57,827 bases of DNA, from the NCBI GenBank assembly GCA_027452005.1, contig DAIDHF010000016.1:1-57827 (forward strand). Reading direction: 5' to 3'. Below are positions 1-9,775 of the stretch, in pieces. Source of the stretch: Acidimicrobiales bacterium. Lineage in GTDB: Bacteria > Actinomycetota > Acidimicrobiia > Acidimicrobiales > JAKAVM01. Each line of letters starts with the position of its first letter. The stretch's first letter is position 1. The notes beneath the pieces are model-generated. The model saw nothing but the letters and a program-made list of their open reading frames with translations. It did no database searches and had not been told where the DNA came from. The position numbers and the translations under genes are program-made.

Positions 1-3000
1 AGCCAATACCCCTGGTTATTTGGCATCCCGGCAATGCCAACCACGGTCTCGCCGGTATTGAGAGTTGCCCCGGGCGGGGTTGGATAGGTTGGTACACTTC
101 CATAAGAAAACACATACGGGGTAGCCGCTGAGTAGCCGGCCAGCCAGAATCCTTGAGTGGAGGAGGGGTTGGGAGTAGCTGAAATGATTAGTGACAACGA
201 GACGCTCTGGGTTTGGACCGGGCTAGAGGAGTCACTCACGTTCAAGGTAAAGCTAAATGAGCCATGCACGATTGGAACTCCAAAGATCGAGCCCGATGGG
301 GATAGAGATAACCCAGTAGGCATGAACCCACCTCCCAGGCTCCACTGGTACGGGGCCGTCCCCCCGGTTGCCGATAACACGGCCGAGTATGCGCTATCTA
401 ATGCCCCGTTAGGTAGGGATACCGTGTTGATAACTATTGGGGACGTGGTTACGTCTAGAGTCAGTTGTTCAACTGACGACTGTTGTGGGGTGGACGAGTC
501 GGTTACCTTGATCACAAAGGTAAAGGTTCCTGAACTGGCTGGTGCTCCCGATAAGGTACCCGAGGCCGACAGGTTCAGTCCAGTTGGTAGAGACCCCGAA
601 AGTATGCTCCAGCTGTAGGGAGCAGTTCCCCCAATAGCCGACAAGCTCTGAGAAAATGAGTTACCAAGGCCAACATTGGGAAGTGACGTGGTAAGAATCG
701 ACAGGGGGAGACTTGCTTGGGCGACCACGTCATGTCCAGCCTGGTCTACTGCAACGCATAGATAGGAAGTCGGGCAGCTCAGGTTATTCAAGTACAGGTC
801 AAGGTTCGACGGAGGCGATGGTGGTGGAGGTGGCACCACGTAAGCCGGATCTGTAGTCGTGGTCGCTAGTGACCATCCACTACTTCCTCCGACCGGACCC
901 GGGTAGTACAGGTAGTTGCCCTGATTGTCGACCGCCATGCAGAACTGAGATGACGTACAGTCCACGGTGTTGATGGCGTTAGTTCCGTCGATGTCGTTCA
1001 AGGACCAAGATGCAGCACCGGCGGTTGGGTGCACTGAGGTTGCTACATGTCCTGTTGCATCCACAGCCACGCAGAACGTTAGAGACGTACAGGAGATCCC
1101 GGTAAAGGAGTGAACGGTCAAAAATGGAGACCCCGTAGAAACGCCCTTGAACGACTCGTCTCCACTGAAAGGATCGATGTGGGTGAGAGACCAGGCTCCG
1201 GAACCACCGTTCGGATTGGTCGACAGCAAGACATCTCCCGAGTCGTCAACGGCAGCGCAAAGGTTTGTGGTTGGACACGAAATAGAGTTGATCTGACTGG
1301 ACTGTCCTCCCTCTGCATTTGCCGATGTCCAGGTAGGTACGGTTGGTGGAGGAGAGTCAGGGTCGGTAGACACGAGAACGTTTCCCTTGTTGTCGCCTGC
1401 CACGCACATGGTAATGGAGGGACAGGCCATGGCGGTGATCTGATTACCATTGTCAAAGGGAGTCCCGGCTGGCTGCCCGGAGGGTGGTCCGGCAAACTGC
1501 CAGGCACTAGTAGCAGCCGTGTTTGGGCTGATTGATGTAAATAGATTACCCGAACTATCCCCACCCGCACACAAGGTCGTGGCCTGTGATACCGGTGCAC
1601 ATCCCAAGGCAAATATACTCTTGCCAGTATCCAGGGGGACAGAGGTCCACGGGCCAACTGTAGGTGTTGTAGTCTCCACAATGTTCCCAGCAGCATCGCC
1701 AGCTACACATGACGCACTTGATGCGCAAGAAACTGCGTCAATGGGATTCGTCCCATCTATTCCAGCGCTTGCCCACGTAAATCCGTTGCTAGCCGGTGTC
1801 GAGGTTATTGAAAATGACTCCGTGGCCGATTGAGGAGGAGACGACGAGTCAGATACTTTGACGGTAAATGAGTATGCGCCCACGGAAGTAGGTATCCCGG
1901 TAATAATCGGAGTTACCGTCGAGACTGAACTCGGGCAAGCTGACCCGACATGTGATGAGGGAAGATACAGGCATATCCCAGGTGGTAGCGATCCTGCCGA
2001 GATCGTCCAGGTGTAGGGCGCCGTCCCCCCGGTCACGTTTAACTCGCTGACCGGAGTCCCAGCCGGGGGAGAGCAAGTTGGAGGCTGCGGATACAGTGTT
2101 CCCTCGACAATAGTACTGGGTAGTACCCCAGTGTCACACAGGGGCAGATTTATAGAAACCGACGATGACGATCCCGAAATAGCGTCTCCGTTGGCATCTA
2201 CAGCGACGCACAAAGCAGTTGTTGGACACGATATAGCCGTGAGATCCAAGCCAGCTAAAACTGGTGAGCTAATCCAGCTAGACTTGCCTCCGGTTGGGTC
2301 TGATGAGATTACGGAGTTTCCATTTCCGTCTACGGCTACACAAAAGGTCGCAACAGGACATGAAATTGAAGACAACCAGGTATTATCAACGCCGCTCAAT
2401 AGACTCCAAGACGAGCCCCCGGAACTAGGAGAATTTGAATCCAGGATGTTCCCGCTAGTATCAGTTGCAGCACAGAAGTTAATTGTCGGGCAGCTAATTG
2501 AATCAATTGATCGGTTAGCATCAACATTCGTCGCCACGTTCCACTGTGCACCGGTTCCCTGTTCGGGGTCGGTACTTGACAAGATATCGCCGATTTGGTC
2601 GACTGCAACACACAGGTTCAAGCTTGGACACGAAATGGAATTTATAGGGTTGGTCTTGTCCACAGACAGTATCTGACTTGTTGGGAGAGACCCTGGCGAT
2701 GCAAACGAGAGGCTCTCAATATGCCCAAATGTGTCCACAGCATCGCAAAACGTGGGGGTAGGACAGCTAATGGAAGAAAGCGGATTAGAGCCAACTGCGG
2801 TAGGTGGTGTAATTGAGGGAGTCGTCCACGGTGGCAACGCCCCCCCCGGGGTTATCGGGACAACCTCATGGTTGGCATCCACTAACACGCAGGTGGCGCC
2901 TGACGGATCACACGACACCGAATTGATGTAATTACGAATCTCTGGTGAACTGTACGCGGAAACTGGAGTATTCCACGACGATGCAACGAGCGGAGAGGTG

Positions 3001-5267
3001 GTTGTAATTAAATTGCCCGCTGAATCGACAGCAACGCAAACCCCCGAAGATGGACACGAGATAGATGTCAACGAGTTTGAAGCCAGCTGCCACGAACTCG
3101 CCGATCCCGTTGGGTTGGACGAATACCCAACTCGGTCCAGGCTGTCGAGAAAATCGCACGTAAATCCGCCGCTCGTAAGCTGAAGACATGAGATACCGCC
3201 GATAGAGGCATTTGAGGGTCCATCCGCAGCCACGAGACTTGACCAGAACAAAACCGGAGAAACCGTAATTGACATTGACTGGGTCAAGCTTTGTACCGGC
3301 GAAGATGAGTCCGATACCTCAACAGAAAATCGAAATGTTCCTGTAGTTGTCGGGTTCCCCGAGATCTTGCCCTGCGAGCTAATAGATAGCCCCGGGGGCA
3401 ACTGCCCAGAAACCAGCGCCCACTGGTACGGGGCCTGGCCACCATTGGCTGTCAGATCGGTAACATATGCTTGGTCCACCGAGTCGTTGGGTAGAACCGA
3501 AGACGTGACTGAAAGGGGGTATGTGCCACTCGGATTAACTGTAATTGCAAGCGGAGTTATCGGGCTAATTAGTTTCGTCGGAGACGTAGAGTCAGTTGCT
3601 TGAACTGAGACCAGATATGTACCCGAGACTTGTGGTATCCCCGAAATTAGTCCACTCGGCGAAAGCGTCAGACCGGCGGGAAGAGAACCTGAAGCAATAG
3701 TCCAACTATAAGGAGCAATACCGTTTTGTGCCGACAGATTGAACGAGTAAGTGTTGCCTACCGTAGTAGTTGGTAGGCTTTGCGTTGCAACAGTAAATTG
3801 CGAGGTACCATATAACACGTTGCCCTTGTTATCGGTCACTACGCACAAGGTTGTAGAAGGACATGAAGAAGCCTCAATGGTATTCCCAGAATCCTGACTT
3901 GTAATTGTCCAGAGTGACGACGAGTTTGGATATGAACTAGTTGATGTCAAGATATTTCCATCCACGTCGGTAGCTATGCACATGGTGGTAGACGGACACT
4001 GGATCGAGTCAATGGGAACCGGTACGAACGTTGGGTTATCTACTGGGACATTTGTCCAGGTGGTCCCTGAGATCGGGTTATTGGATAACAGCACATTGCC
4101 TAGTGAATCAGTCGCAATGCACAAGAGAATAGACGGGCACGCAATGGCATCAATTGAGGTTGGTATCCAGCAGGGGCTTCCCACAGTGCAGGCCTGTCCA
4201 AATACCGTTCCGGTAGTCTGTTTGACGTTGTCTAATGGAACGTCACAAGTCGTCGTCGTGCAGCTTGCCCCGAGAAAAAACCCAGTAGTCTGCGTGGTAT
4301 CAACTAGTGTCCAGGCCGGGAACGTTGACGAACTAAACGCGTTATTCGACAGCTGATTGGAATAGAATAGGAAACCGTTTGCGTCTACCCCGTAACACGT
4401 AGTTGACGAGGGGCACGTGAGTTGAGTGACCGGGTCCGGGACCCAGCAGGGGCTAGCGGATGCGCACGTCTCTGTGTAGGTCGGCTGGGAGGGTACCGAC
4501 GTATTATTAGACACCGTACCCGAAAAAATCGGTGAAACATCCGCAGGGACATTGCAGGGAGTCCCAGCCGAACAAGTCTGTCCCTGATAGAAGCCGGTTG
4601 CTTCTTTCGTTACTTCCTTAGTCCAAGGGCCCGTGGGATTTATCTCCCATACCCCGTTAACGGCTGCCTCATCTACAAACACGTTTCCAGCGCTATCACC
4701 GGCAACGCACAACACGATGGTTCCAGAACTGTTGCACGCTAGTGACGTTATGGTGTTTCCAGGAAATGTTGAATTGTTGTCGACCGGCTGATTTATCCCG
4801 GTTGCCGAGTAGACCACAAACCATGACGACGCACGGCCGGTCGGCTCATATGAAGCGATAACGTTGGACCCGTTTGCCGCTACGCAAAGGGTCGTAGTTG
4901 GACACGATATAAGGTTTCTAGCCGAACAGGTAGTCGCTGTAACATTTGATGGCCAGCATGAGGTGTAAACCACCTGGCTTGATCCCACGGTGGGAGTGAG
5001 AGTGTAGCTAAATGGAGTATAGGGGGTTGTCGTAGACAGGGGAAGCGACGTGTCTATCTGCGATGGAGCACTCCATGTGAGCGTAGGGGCAGATGAGTGA
5101 GGAGTAGACTTACCCTGAGTTGCCAAGTTGATTACCTGAGTACCGGCAGCATTCGCACTTGTTGTACCTTGGAGTGCAACGGTCGGGGCAACCAGGAAAC
5201 AAGCTACAAAAATCTTAACCAGTCTCCCAGAGATCCCCTGGGAATTAATTTTGGGAAAAGCTCTCAT
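1..5267 (-). CDS. Giant secreted Cys-pair repeat / Ig-like repeat protein (C-terminus beyond window)
   Basis: A single open frame runs leftwards from ATG 5267 to the window edge, about 1755 residues, with no stop; reading at 5267, 1079 and 149 gives the same frame. The N-terminus (MRAFPKINSQ, then a hydrophobic stretch ending near ALQGTTSANAAG) looks like a Sec signal peptide. The body has many units of about 45-50 residues carrying a C-P-x(4-5)-C-V-A-V-D-x-x-G-N signature, for example near 750, 940, 1070, 2200, 2335, 3030 and 4110. These are interrupted by putative-Ig (He_PIG-like) domains with GTAPYxWS and LPxGLxLS motifs, at about 180-700, 1840-2100 and 3270-3790. Near the left edge it enters GYWL-type repeats. 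I infer a cell-surface or extracellular protein with beta-propeller-like blades; the ligand is unknown. The family call is secure as a repeat type, not as a function. Confidence 0.8.
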   Translation of the reverse strand, partial: MRAFPKINSQGISGRLVKIFVACFLVAPTVALQGTTSANAAGTQVINLATQGKSTPHSSAPTLTWSAPSQIDTSLPLSTTTPYTPFSYTLTPTVGSSQVVYTSCWPSNVTATTCSARNLISCPTTTLCVAANGSNVIASYEPTGRASSWFVVYSATGINQPVDNNSTFPGNTITSLACNSSGTIVLCVAGDSAGNVFVDEAAVNGVWEINPTGPWTKEVTKEATGFYQGQTCSAGTPCNVPADVSPIFSGTVSNNTSVPSQPTYTETCASASPCWVPDPVTQLTCPSSTTCYGVDANGFLFYSNQLSNNAFSSSTFPAWTLVDTTQTTGFFLGASCTTTTCDVPLDNVKQTTGTVFGQACTVGSPCWIPTSIDAIACPSILLCIATDSLGNVLLSNNPISGTTWTNVPVDNPTFVPVPIDSIQCPSTTMCIATDVDGNILTSTSSYPNSSSLWTITSQDSGNTIEASSCPSTTLCVVTDNKGNVLYGTSQFTVATQSLPTTTVGNTYSFNLSAQNGIAPYSWTIASGSLPAGLTLSPSGLISGIPQVSGTYLVSVQATDSTSPTKLISPITPLAITVNPSGTYPLSVTSSVLPNDSVDQAYVTDLTANGGQAPYQWALVSGQLPPGLSISSQGKISGNPTTTGTFRFSVEVSDSSSPVQSLTQSMSITVSPVLFWSSLVAADGPSNASIGGISCLQLTSGGFTCDFLDSLDRVGYSSNPTGSASSWQLASNSLTSISCPSSGVCVAVDSAGNLITTTSPLVASSWNTPVSAYSSPEIRNYINSVSCDPSGATCVLVDANHEVVPITPGGALPPWTTPSITPPTAVGSNPLSSISCPTPTFCDAVDTFGHIESLSFASPGSLPTSQILSVDKTNPINSISCPSLNLCVAVDQIGDILSSTDPEQGTGAQWNVATNVDANRSIDSISCPTINFCAATDTSGNILDSNSPSSGGSSWSLLSGVDNTWLSSISCPVATFCVAVDGNGNSVISSDPTGGKSSWISSPVLAGLDLTAISCPTTALCVAVDANGDAISGSSSSVSINLPLCDTGVLPSTIVEGTLYPQPPTCSPPAGTPVSELNVTGGTAPYTWTISAGSLPPGICLYLPSSHVGSACPSSVSTVTPIITGIPTSVGAYSFTVKVSDSSSPPQSATESFSITSTPASNGFTWASAGIDGTNPIDAVSCASSASCVAGDAAGNIVETTTPTVGPWTSVPLDTGKSIFALGCAPVSQATTLCAGGDSSGNLFTSISPNTAATSAWQFAGPPSGQPAGTPFDNGNQITAMACPSITMCVAGDNKGNVLVSTDPDSPPPTVPTWTSANAEGGQSSQINSISCPTTNLCAAVDDSGDVLLSTNPNGGSGAWSLTHIDPFSGDESFKGVSTGSPFLTVHSFTGISCTSLTFCVAVDATGHVATSVHPTAGAASWSLNDIDGTNAINTVDCTSSQFCMAVDNQGNYLYYPGPVGGSSGWSLATTTTDPAYVVPPPPPSPPSNLDLYLNNLSCPTSYLCVAVDQAGHDVVAQASLPLSILTTSLPNVGLGNSFSQSLSAIGGTAPYSWSILSGSLPTGLNLSASGTLSGAPASSGTFTFVIKVTDSSTPQQSSVEQLTLDVTTSPIVINTVSLPNGALDSAYSAVLSATGGTAPYQWSLGGGFMPTGLSLSPSGSIFGVPIVHGSFSFTLNVSDSSSPVQTQSVSLSLIISATPNPSSTQGFWLAGYSAATPYVFSYGSVPTYPTPPGATLNTGETVVGIAGMPNNQGYW

Positions 5268-5320
5268 TAGCTAGCTAGGCTATCAACCGGTTGAACGTTT
5301 GGCTTGCTGGGTGTCCCAAT

Positions 5321-5833
5321 CTACTGTGATCCAGGCCTTGTCGAGGGTAGTCCAAGCTTCCGGTGGTCCCAGCTAACCACCCTGGTCTTGTTTATCTTTA
5401 TTACCGCCCGGTTGTGGAGCATGGTTTCCACAAACGGACGGAGTTCCTCACTGTAGGGGGTGTAGTAGCGCTCAAACAGGTTTACTCCCAGTTCCCAGAT
5501 CCTGTCCGGATCGGTAATAAATTCGGCCTTTCCCACAATTTCGACCCCTCGAAGCTCCTCGTAGTACTCGCCGTCCTCCATGAGGACCGTCAGGCTAGAG
5601 TTTCTGGAAATATTTAGGGTTTTCTGAGCCTTGGTCTTAGTTTCAAAGGCGACCGCTCCGTCAAGGAACCCGTACCACATTGCAACCGCGTGGATGGAGC
5701 CGTCGTGGTTTAGAGTACACAGGCTCATCGGGCGACGTTCGTGAAGAAACTCGTCAATCTCAACGTCGGTCATCTTTATGAGGTCGCGCTGTTTGACACC
5801 GTGCCCCATCGGCTTGCCTGTTTCCATTGACAT
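5321..5833 (-). CDS. Pyridoxamine-5'-phosphate-oxidase-fold flavoprotein (FMN/F420 split-barrel)
   Basis: About 170 residues with the split-barrel pattern of PPOX and F420-dependent oxidoreductases: an N-terminal helix (DVEIDEFLHERR), a strand MSLCTLNHDGSIHAVAMWYG, and a second strand AVAFETKTKAQKTLNI where the KAQK region normally contacts cofactor phosphate. Such proteins bind FMN, F420 or heme and carry out varied reductions or pyridoxine-phosphate oxidation; the substrate cannot be told here. Start: an in-frame TTG lies at 5860, but a GGAAAGAG ribosome site sits just before ATG 5833 (and 9 nt before ATG 5827), so the shorter start is preferred. It lies 53 nt upstream of the giant repeat gene on the same strand. 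Conserved actinobacterial relatives often use F420, which fits the FrhB gene elsewhere in this window, but that is inference. Confidence 0.75.
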   Translation of the reverse strand: MSMETGKPMGHGVKQRDLIKMTDVEIDEFLHERRPMSLCTLNHDGSIHAVAMWYGFLDGAVAFETKTKAQKTLNISRNSSLTVLMEDGEYYEELRGVEIVGKAEFITDPDRIWELGVNLFERYYTPYSEELRPFVETMLHNRAVIKINKTRVVSWDHRKLGLPSTRPGSQ

Positions 5834-5888
5834 CAACTCTTTCCGGTTTCTTTTGCTCAATAAGAAGAAATTTATCTGTGGGCAGTCT

Positions 5889-7466
5889 ATGATTTTTACT
5901 CAGATGGCTCAACCTCCAAAACGCACGTTCGACGACATACTCCCAAGTGGATCGCCTGAAGCCTCAGGAAAGCCCGAGTCACTAGCGCAAGAACAGTCTG
6001 GCTCGAGTCAAGGTGGCGAGCCTAGCCAGCCCCGGCAGCCCGAACCGGGACGGGCTCCCAAGGCCAGTCCACCACACCAAAGAGGCAAGCAGGGCACCGA
6101 GGCTTCCAGCCCCCGGGCCCCGGCGGGTCAAGACGCGGGACCTCAACCAGGTGCTCCAGAGCCACAGCTTCAGCCCTTGGGCGTCAAAGCTACCCCCGGT
6201 GGGTCCACCCGAGACCTTGGAGGCCAAGACTACTCCTATCCAGAGAGTTCGCATAACTACTCACCTGCACCCAAACCGGGGGACAGAATTCGGACCCTGG
6301 GTCCGCTCCCATGGCTTGGCTGGAAACAGCTTTTTATACCGGTACTATTTATTGCCATGATCGGAATTGCTGTCGGCGTTCTAACGGCCGTCGGTCACAA
6401 GACGGTTAGTCCACCCCAGGTATACGTCCAAAAGGTCCCGATCATATTTGTCTTCCATACAACCCAGGGAACAATAACCCCGTCGTCATCGTCTCAGTAC
6501 ACGATTTCCATGGAAGGGGTCCCGATGACCTCTCTTAGCTACGGGGGGACGGCGGCCCTGTCTCTGTTGCAGGCCAGTGTCGTGCAAACTCCCCTGGTGA
6601 TTGCGAACTGGCAGGGCTATAAGTTTCGTACGGACCCTCAACCGCCAAACGGTGCCTTGGTAATGTCGACCCCGTCGCAGTCCACAAACTCAGTCGCGAT
6701 TACCATCTCTCATATTGCCTATGACCAGGCAACCCAGATCCTGACCGTGGTTGGTCCTCTTATTGGGGGGGGAGGAAATGTGAGCAACCTACCAACCGGG
6801 TTTGGAAATGCCAACTTCTATGTTGATAGTGCAAACGGCCTAACCATCGACGGGTGCATAATTGAGCCGGGAGCTCAATGTGCTGGAGCCGGGGGCCCCA
6901 ACGGCCAGGGCGATACCACCTTTATTGATCAGAATCTAGCCTATGCAGCACTGGCCGGGTCAAACTTTTCCGCCGCCAATCTGACTGACGCGAACCTGGC
7001 TAACGCGAATATGAACAATGCCAAGCTGGGAAACGCGATTGCGACCGGGGCAAACATGACCAACATAAATCTCTCTGGAGCGAACCTGGCCAACGCGAAT
7101 TTAAACAACGCAATACTGGCTGACGCAACCCTATTCGTTGGGCAGGCCAACAATGCCCTCTTTAGGGGAGCAAATCTGGCCGGGGCGAACCTATCTGCGT
7201 CAAATCTGGCTGGGGCCGACTTTACTGGGGCCGATCTATCAGGGACTATTGTGAACTCTACCAACCTGGTAAATGCCAACCTTACTAACGCGAATTTAAC
7301 CAATGCGAACCTGTCGTCTTCAGATCTAAACGGGGCAAACCTGACCAACGCGAATCTGACCAATGCCAACCTGTCTCAATCCGGGACGCAGAACCTTATA
7401 CTCAATGGGGCATTCTTGTGCAACACGACCATGCCTGACGGGAGCCTTGAAAATCCAGGTTGCTAG
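5889..7466 (+). CDS. Membrane-anchored pentapeptide-repeat protein
   Basis: About 525 residues from ATG 5889 (a second ATG follows at 5904; a longer open frame to 5778 overlaps the divergent PPOX gene and lacks coding character). Architecture: a Pro/Gly/Gln-rich, probably cytoplasmic N-terminal region of about 140 residues; one membrane segment at about 147-168 (LFIPVLFIAMIGIAVGVLTA); an extracellular domain of roughly 170 residues; then about 30 tandem A(N/D)Lxx pentapeptides at about 343-497, which should fold into a right-handed quadrilateral beta-helix; and a short tail containing two cysteines. Pentapeptide proteins range from gyrase mimics to structural surface proteins. The external location argues against the gyrase-mimic role. 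It faces the PPOX gene divergently. Function unknown. Confidence 0.75.
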   Translation: MIFTQMAQPPKRTFDDILPSGSPEASGKPESLAQEQSGSSQGGEPSQPRQPEPGRAPKASPPHQRGKQGTEASSPRAPAGQDAGPQPGAPEPQLQPLGVKATPGGSTRDLGGQDYSYPESSHNYSPAPKPGDRIRTLGPLPWLGWKQLFIPVLFIAMIGIAVGVLTAVGHKTVSPPQVYVQKVPIIFVFHTTQGTITPSSSSQYTISMEGVPMTSLSYGGTAALSLLQASVVQTPLVIANWQGYKFRTDPQPPNGALVMSTPSQSTNSVAITISHIAYDQATQILTVVGPLIGGGGNVSNLPTGFGNANFYVDSANGLTIDGCIIEPGAQCAGAGGPNGQGDTTFIDQNLAYAALAGSNFSAANLTDANLANANMNNAKLGNAIATGANMTNINLSGANLANANLNNAILADATLFVGQANNALFRGANLAGANLSASNLAGADFTGADLSGTIVNSTNLVNANLTNANLTNANLSSSDLNGANLTNANLTNANLSQSGTQNLILNGAFLCNTTMPDGSLENPGC

Positions 7467-7527
7467 GCCGATTGGAACTGGTAGCCTTCTCACTCGGACC
7501 TTTTTCGTTCACTAATATCGTGGACGA

Positions 7528-8046
7528 CTAGCGCGGAAATAAGCGTCGGCCTAGTTGACCTAGTCCAATTCCAATCGCAATCCCGGCTATCACATCGGAG
7601 GCGTGATGCATTTTGACATGAACTCGGCTTGATGCAACTACGGTAGCTACCAAATAGTAAAGCGGTGCCAGGGCTGGATCACCGTCTGACAACAACGTGG
7701 CCGCGCAAAATGCCGAAGTTGCGTGTCCACTCGGGAAGCTTGACGTCCAGGGCTCTCTAAGGTCATGTGGATGGGGACCGGAGTGGTCCGGCCTTTTCCT
7801 ACGAAAGATCGTCTTTATTCCAAGATTCACGATGGCTGATTCAACAAAGATGGCGACAAAGGCCCGCTTGGCTACAAAACGATAAGACGGGCCTCGCAGC
7901 CAGGTGATTACACACAGGGCCATCCAGAGCTTTGAGTTTTCTGCCAATGCGCTTGCCTTGTACGCGAGAAAATCGGCCTCTCGATTGCCTCTTATCGTTT
8001 CAAACAGTCCGTCGACGTGTTCATCAAATCGTTCAACCAGGTTCAT
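7528..8046 (-). CDS. PAP2-family lipid phosphatase
   Basis: 172 residues with the three PAP2 signature motifs in order: K-x6-RP (KTIFRRKRP), PSGH (SFPSGHATSAF) and SR-x5-H-x3-D (SRVHVKMHHASD), which supply the phosphate-binding residues and the catalytic histidines. Hydrophobic helices surround the motifs, so it is an integral membrane enzyme acting on phosphatidic-acid-like or undecaprenyl pyrophosphate-like substrates; the exact substrate is not visible. Its ATG overlaps the stop of the upstream alpha/beta hydrolase by 4 nt (ATGA), so the two are almost certainly co-transcribed and translationally coupled. Confidence 0.85.
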   Translation of the reverse strand: MNLVERFDEHVDGLFETIRGNREADFLAYKASALAENSKLWMALCVITWLRGPSYRFVAKRAFVAIFVESAIVNLGIKTIFRRKRPDHSGPHPHDLREPWTSSFPSGHATSAFCAATLLSDGDPALAPLYYLVATVVASSRVHVKMHHASDVIAGIAIGIGLGQLGRRLFPR

Positions 8047-8987
8047 CTGCTGTCTAATCTCCCGAGCGAGTTGATGATTGAATTCGCGATTTGTTGCGGA
8101 GATTCTAGGGGTCCAAAATGACCTAATCCGGGCTCCACTACAACAGCTGAGTTGGGAATTCTTTTTGAGAACTCGTCAATAATTGCCGGACCAAATGCAT
8201 TGGTATCTTGACCACAGCTAAGAACTACTTTACACGACACTTTATTTAGGTTTTGGAAGGCCCAGTGGGCACTCCCGAACTCATAGACCAAGGCCTCGTT
8301 CGCCCGGAGGCACTTGAGACTCACAGTTCCGGCAGGGTCTTGTCGAAATCCATAGGTGACGTAATCGTTCAAGACTTCGGGATCTAAGCCCGCAAAGGGT
8401 CCCTTTGATAAAAAGTTATTAAGCGCATCGTCGTAGGATGTAAAAGTTTCACGCCGTCTTCTGGCTCCTACGGCTAAAAAGTTATTCGGATCTCTTCCAA
8501 GGGGTTCTGGTGCCGGGAACATGACCGGTTCATACAAGTAGAGCGCTCGAAAGGTGCCCGGGTGTCGCTGCTCGGCCAATAGCAACGCGGCAGCCCCTGC
8601 TGAATGACCAAATCCGATCACCGATCGTCTATTGTGTGCGTCTCCCGGAAGGTCCAGGTCGTTATCTGTTGCCCCCTGCTTGTCATGTGTTTCATGGAAT
8701 TGATCCTCAATGTACTTCGTGGCACACAAGACGTCGGTCGCAAATCCTTCCCAGGAGAAATCTAAGTCATCGGGTGCTCCGGAGTCGCCATGACCACGCT
8801 CATCTATTGCGTACACCGTAAAATATTCACGTAGCTGCCTGGCGAGTTTTAGATAGGTCCGACCATGAAACCCTGTGGCGTGGACAATTAGCAAACTTGG
8901 ACCTGATCCACCCAGTTCGTAGAGGGATATTGACAGTCCGTCTTGTGTTGTAAGCTTCACCGAATTGTAAGCTTGAGAGTTCATCAT
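8043..8987 (-). CDS. Alpha/beta hydrolase
   Basis: 314 residues with an alpha/beta hydrolase fold: an oxyanion region (IVHATGFHGRTYL), the strand-helix YAIDERGHGDSG, the nucleophile elbow GFGHSAGAAAL (Ser in G-H-S-A-G), and a C-terminal catalytic His in GLGHFGP. An acidic residue is expected near CGQDTNAFGP. It is predicted to be cytoplasmic, with no signal peptide. It may be an esterase or a C-C hydrolase; sequence alone does not settle this. The stop codon overlaps the start of the PAP2 gene, giving a two-gene operon. Confidence 0.85.
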   Translation of the reverse strand: MMNSQAYNSVKLTTQDGLSISLYELGGSGPSLLIVHATGFHGRTYLKLARQLREYFTVYAIDERGHGDSGAPDDLDFSWEGFATDVLCATKYIEDQFHETHDKQGATDNDLDLPGDAHNRRSVIGFGHSAGAAALLLAEQRHPGTFRALYLYEPVMFPAPEPLGRDPNNFLAVGARRRRETFTSYDDALNNFLSKGPFAGLDPEVLNDYVTYGFRQDPAGTVSLKCLRANEALVYEFGSAHWAFQNLNKVSCKVVLSCGQDTNAFGPAIIDEFSKRIPNSAVVVEPGLGHFGPLESPQQIANSIINSLGRLDSR

Positions 8988-9098
8988 AAGAGTCTAACTG
9001 TTCACGTCGTACCAACCATACTATGTCCACCAGGATCTAAGCGTGGTACTGTCTAGAGCAGATACTAGCCAGTATTTCAAAAAAGGGAAAACTACTTC

Positions 9099-9689
9099 GT
9101 GGAACACGTAATTAGATCAACCGGGTATGCGGCAATCTTTGTCTTGATGATTGCCGAGGCTTGTCTTATCCCGATACCATCAGAGGTGGTCATGCTTTTA
9201 GGAGGGGCCCTAGCTGCTCAGGGTAAATTGGTCTTGGTGGGCGTAATAGTAGCCGGGGTACTGGGGGACGTACTAGGAAGTTTTTGTGCCTGGGCAATTG
9301 GGCGCTACGGGGGTCGCCGGGCAATTGACAAAATCGGGCGATACCTACTTTTAGACCATCACGATATAGATAGAGCTGAGTCTTGGTTCTCAAAACGGGG
9401 TGAACTAACCGTTCTTGTCTCAAAGGCCCTTCCGTTCGTTCGAACGTTTAGCTCACTACCCGCCGGAATAGCCCGAATGAAACCACTTAGATTTGGGGTG
9501 TACACCTTTATTGGGTGCGCCATCTGGGAGACGGGACTGGCAATTGCTGGTTATCAACTCGGAGGTAGGTGGAGATCGATCGTGCACTCCTTCTCGGGGG
9601 CATCTTACCTGGTAGCAGGTCTAGTAGTCCTGGTTATCGTCGGGGCGTTCGTGCACCGGTGGCAAAAAGTTAAGGCCTCGAAGGCCTAG
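9099..9689 (+). CDS. DedA-family membrane protein
   Basis: 196 residues, the normal length for DedA. It starts at GTG 9099 with AAAAGGGAAA just upstream. It carries the family hallmarks: an early amphipathic segment with an acidic residue (MIAEACLIPIPSEVVMLLGG), the glycine-rich G-D-V-L-G-S stretch, a conserved R-x-x-P-x-x-A-G motif (VRTFSSLPAGIARM), and C-terminal hydrophobic helices ending in a Lys-rich tail. DedA proteins are lipid flippase-like transporters needed for envelope integrity; undecaprenyl-phosphate or phospholipid is the usual substrate. It is transcribed away from the hydrolase/PAP2 pair. Confidence 0.85.
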   Translation: MEHVIRSTGYAAIFVLMIAEACLIPIPSEVVMLLGGALAAQGKLVLVGVIVAGVLGDVLGSFCAWAIGRYGGRRAIDKIGRYLLLDHHDIDRAESWFSKRGELTVLVSKALPFVRTFSSLPAGIARMKPLRFGVYTFIGCAIWETGLAIAGYQLGGRWRSIVHSFSGASYLVAGLVVLVIVGAFVHRWQKVKASKA

Positions 9690-9775
9690 TTACCTATAAC
9701 ACAGCTCTACCATTATATGTTAATGCTGGCTTTCGCGAGCGAATAGAAATATGATTACATTTCACGCTCCTGTTT

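Noticed and set aside
1-5267. Plus-strand frames and a possible CRISPR-like periodicity in the left region
   Set aside because: The periodicity of about 140 nt comes from protein repeats in the single minus-strand gene; units vary in sequence and there are no short identical repeats with unique spacers.
6941-7369. Long minus-strand frame opposite the pentapeptide repeats
   Set aside because: It is the antisense shadow of the repeated A(N/D)Lxx codons, giving a monotonous ALVRFA-type peptide with no RBS or domain.
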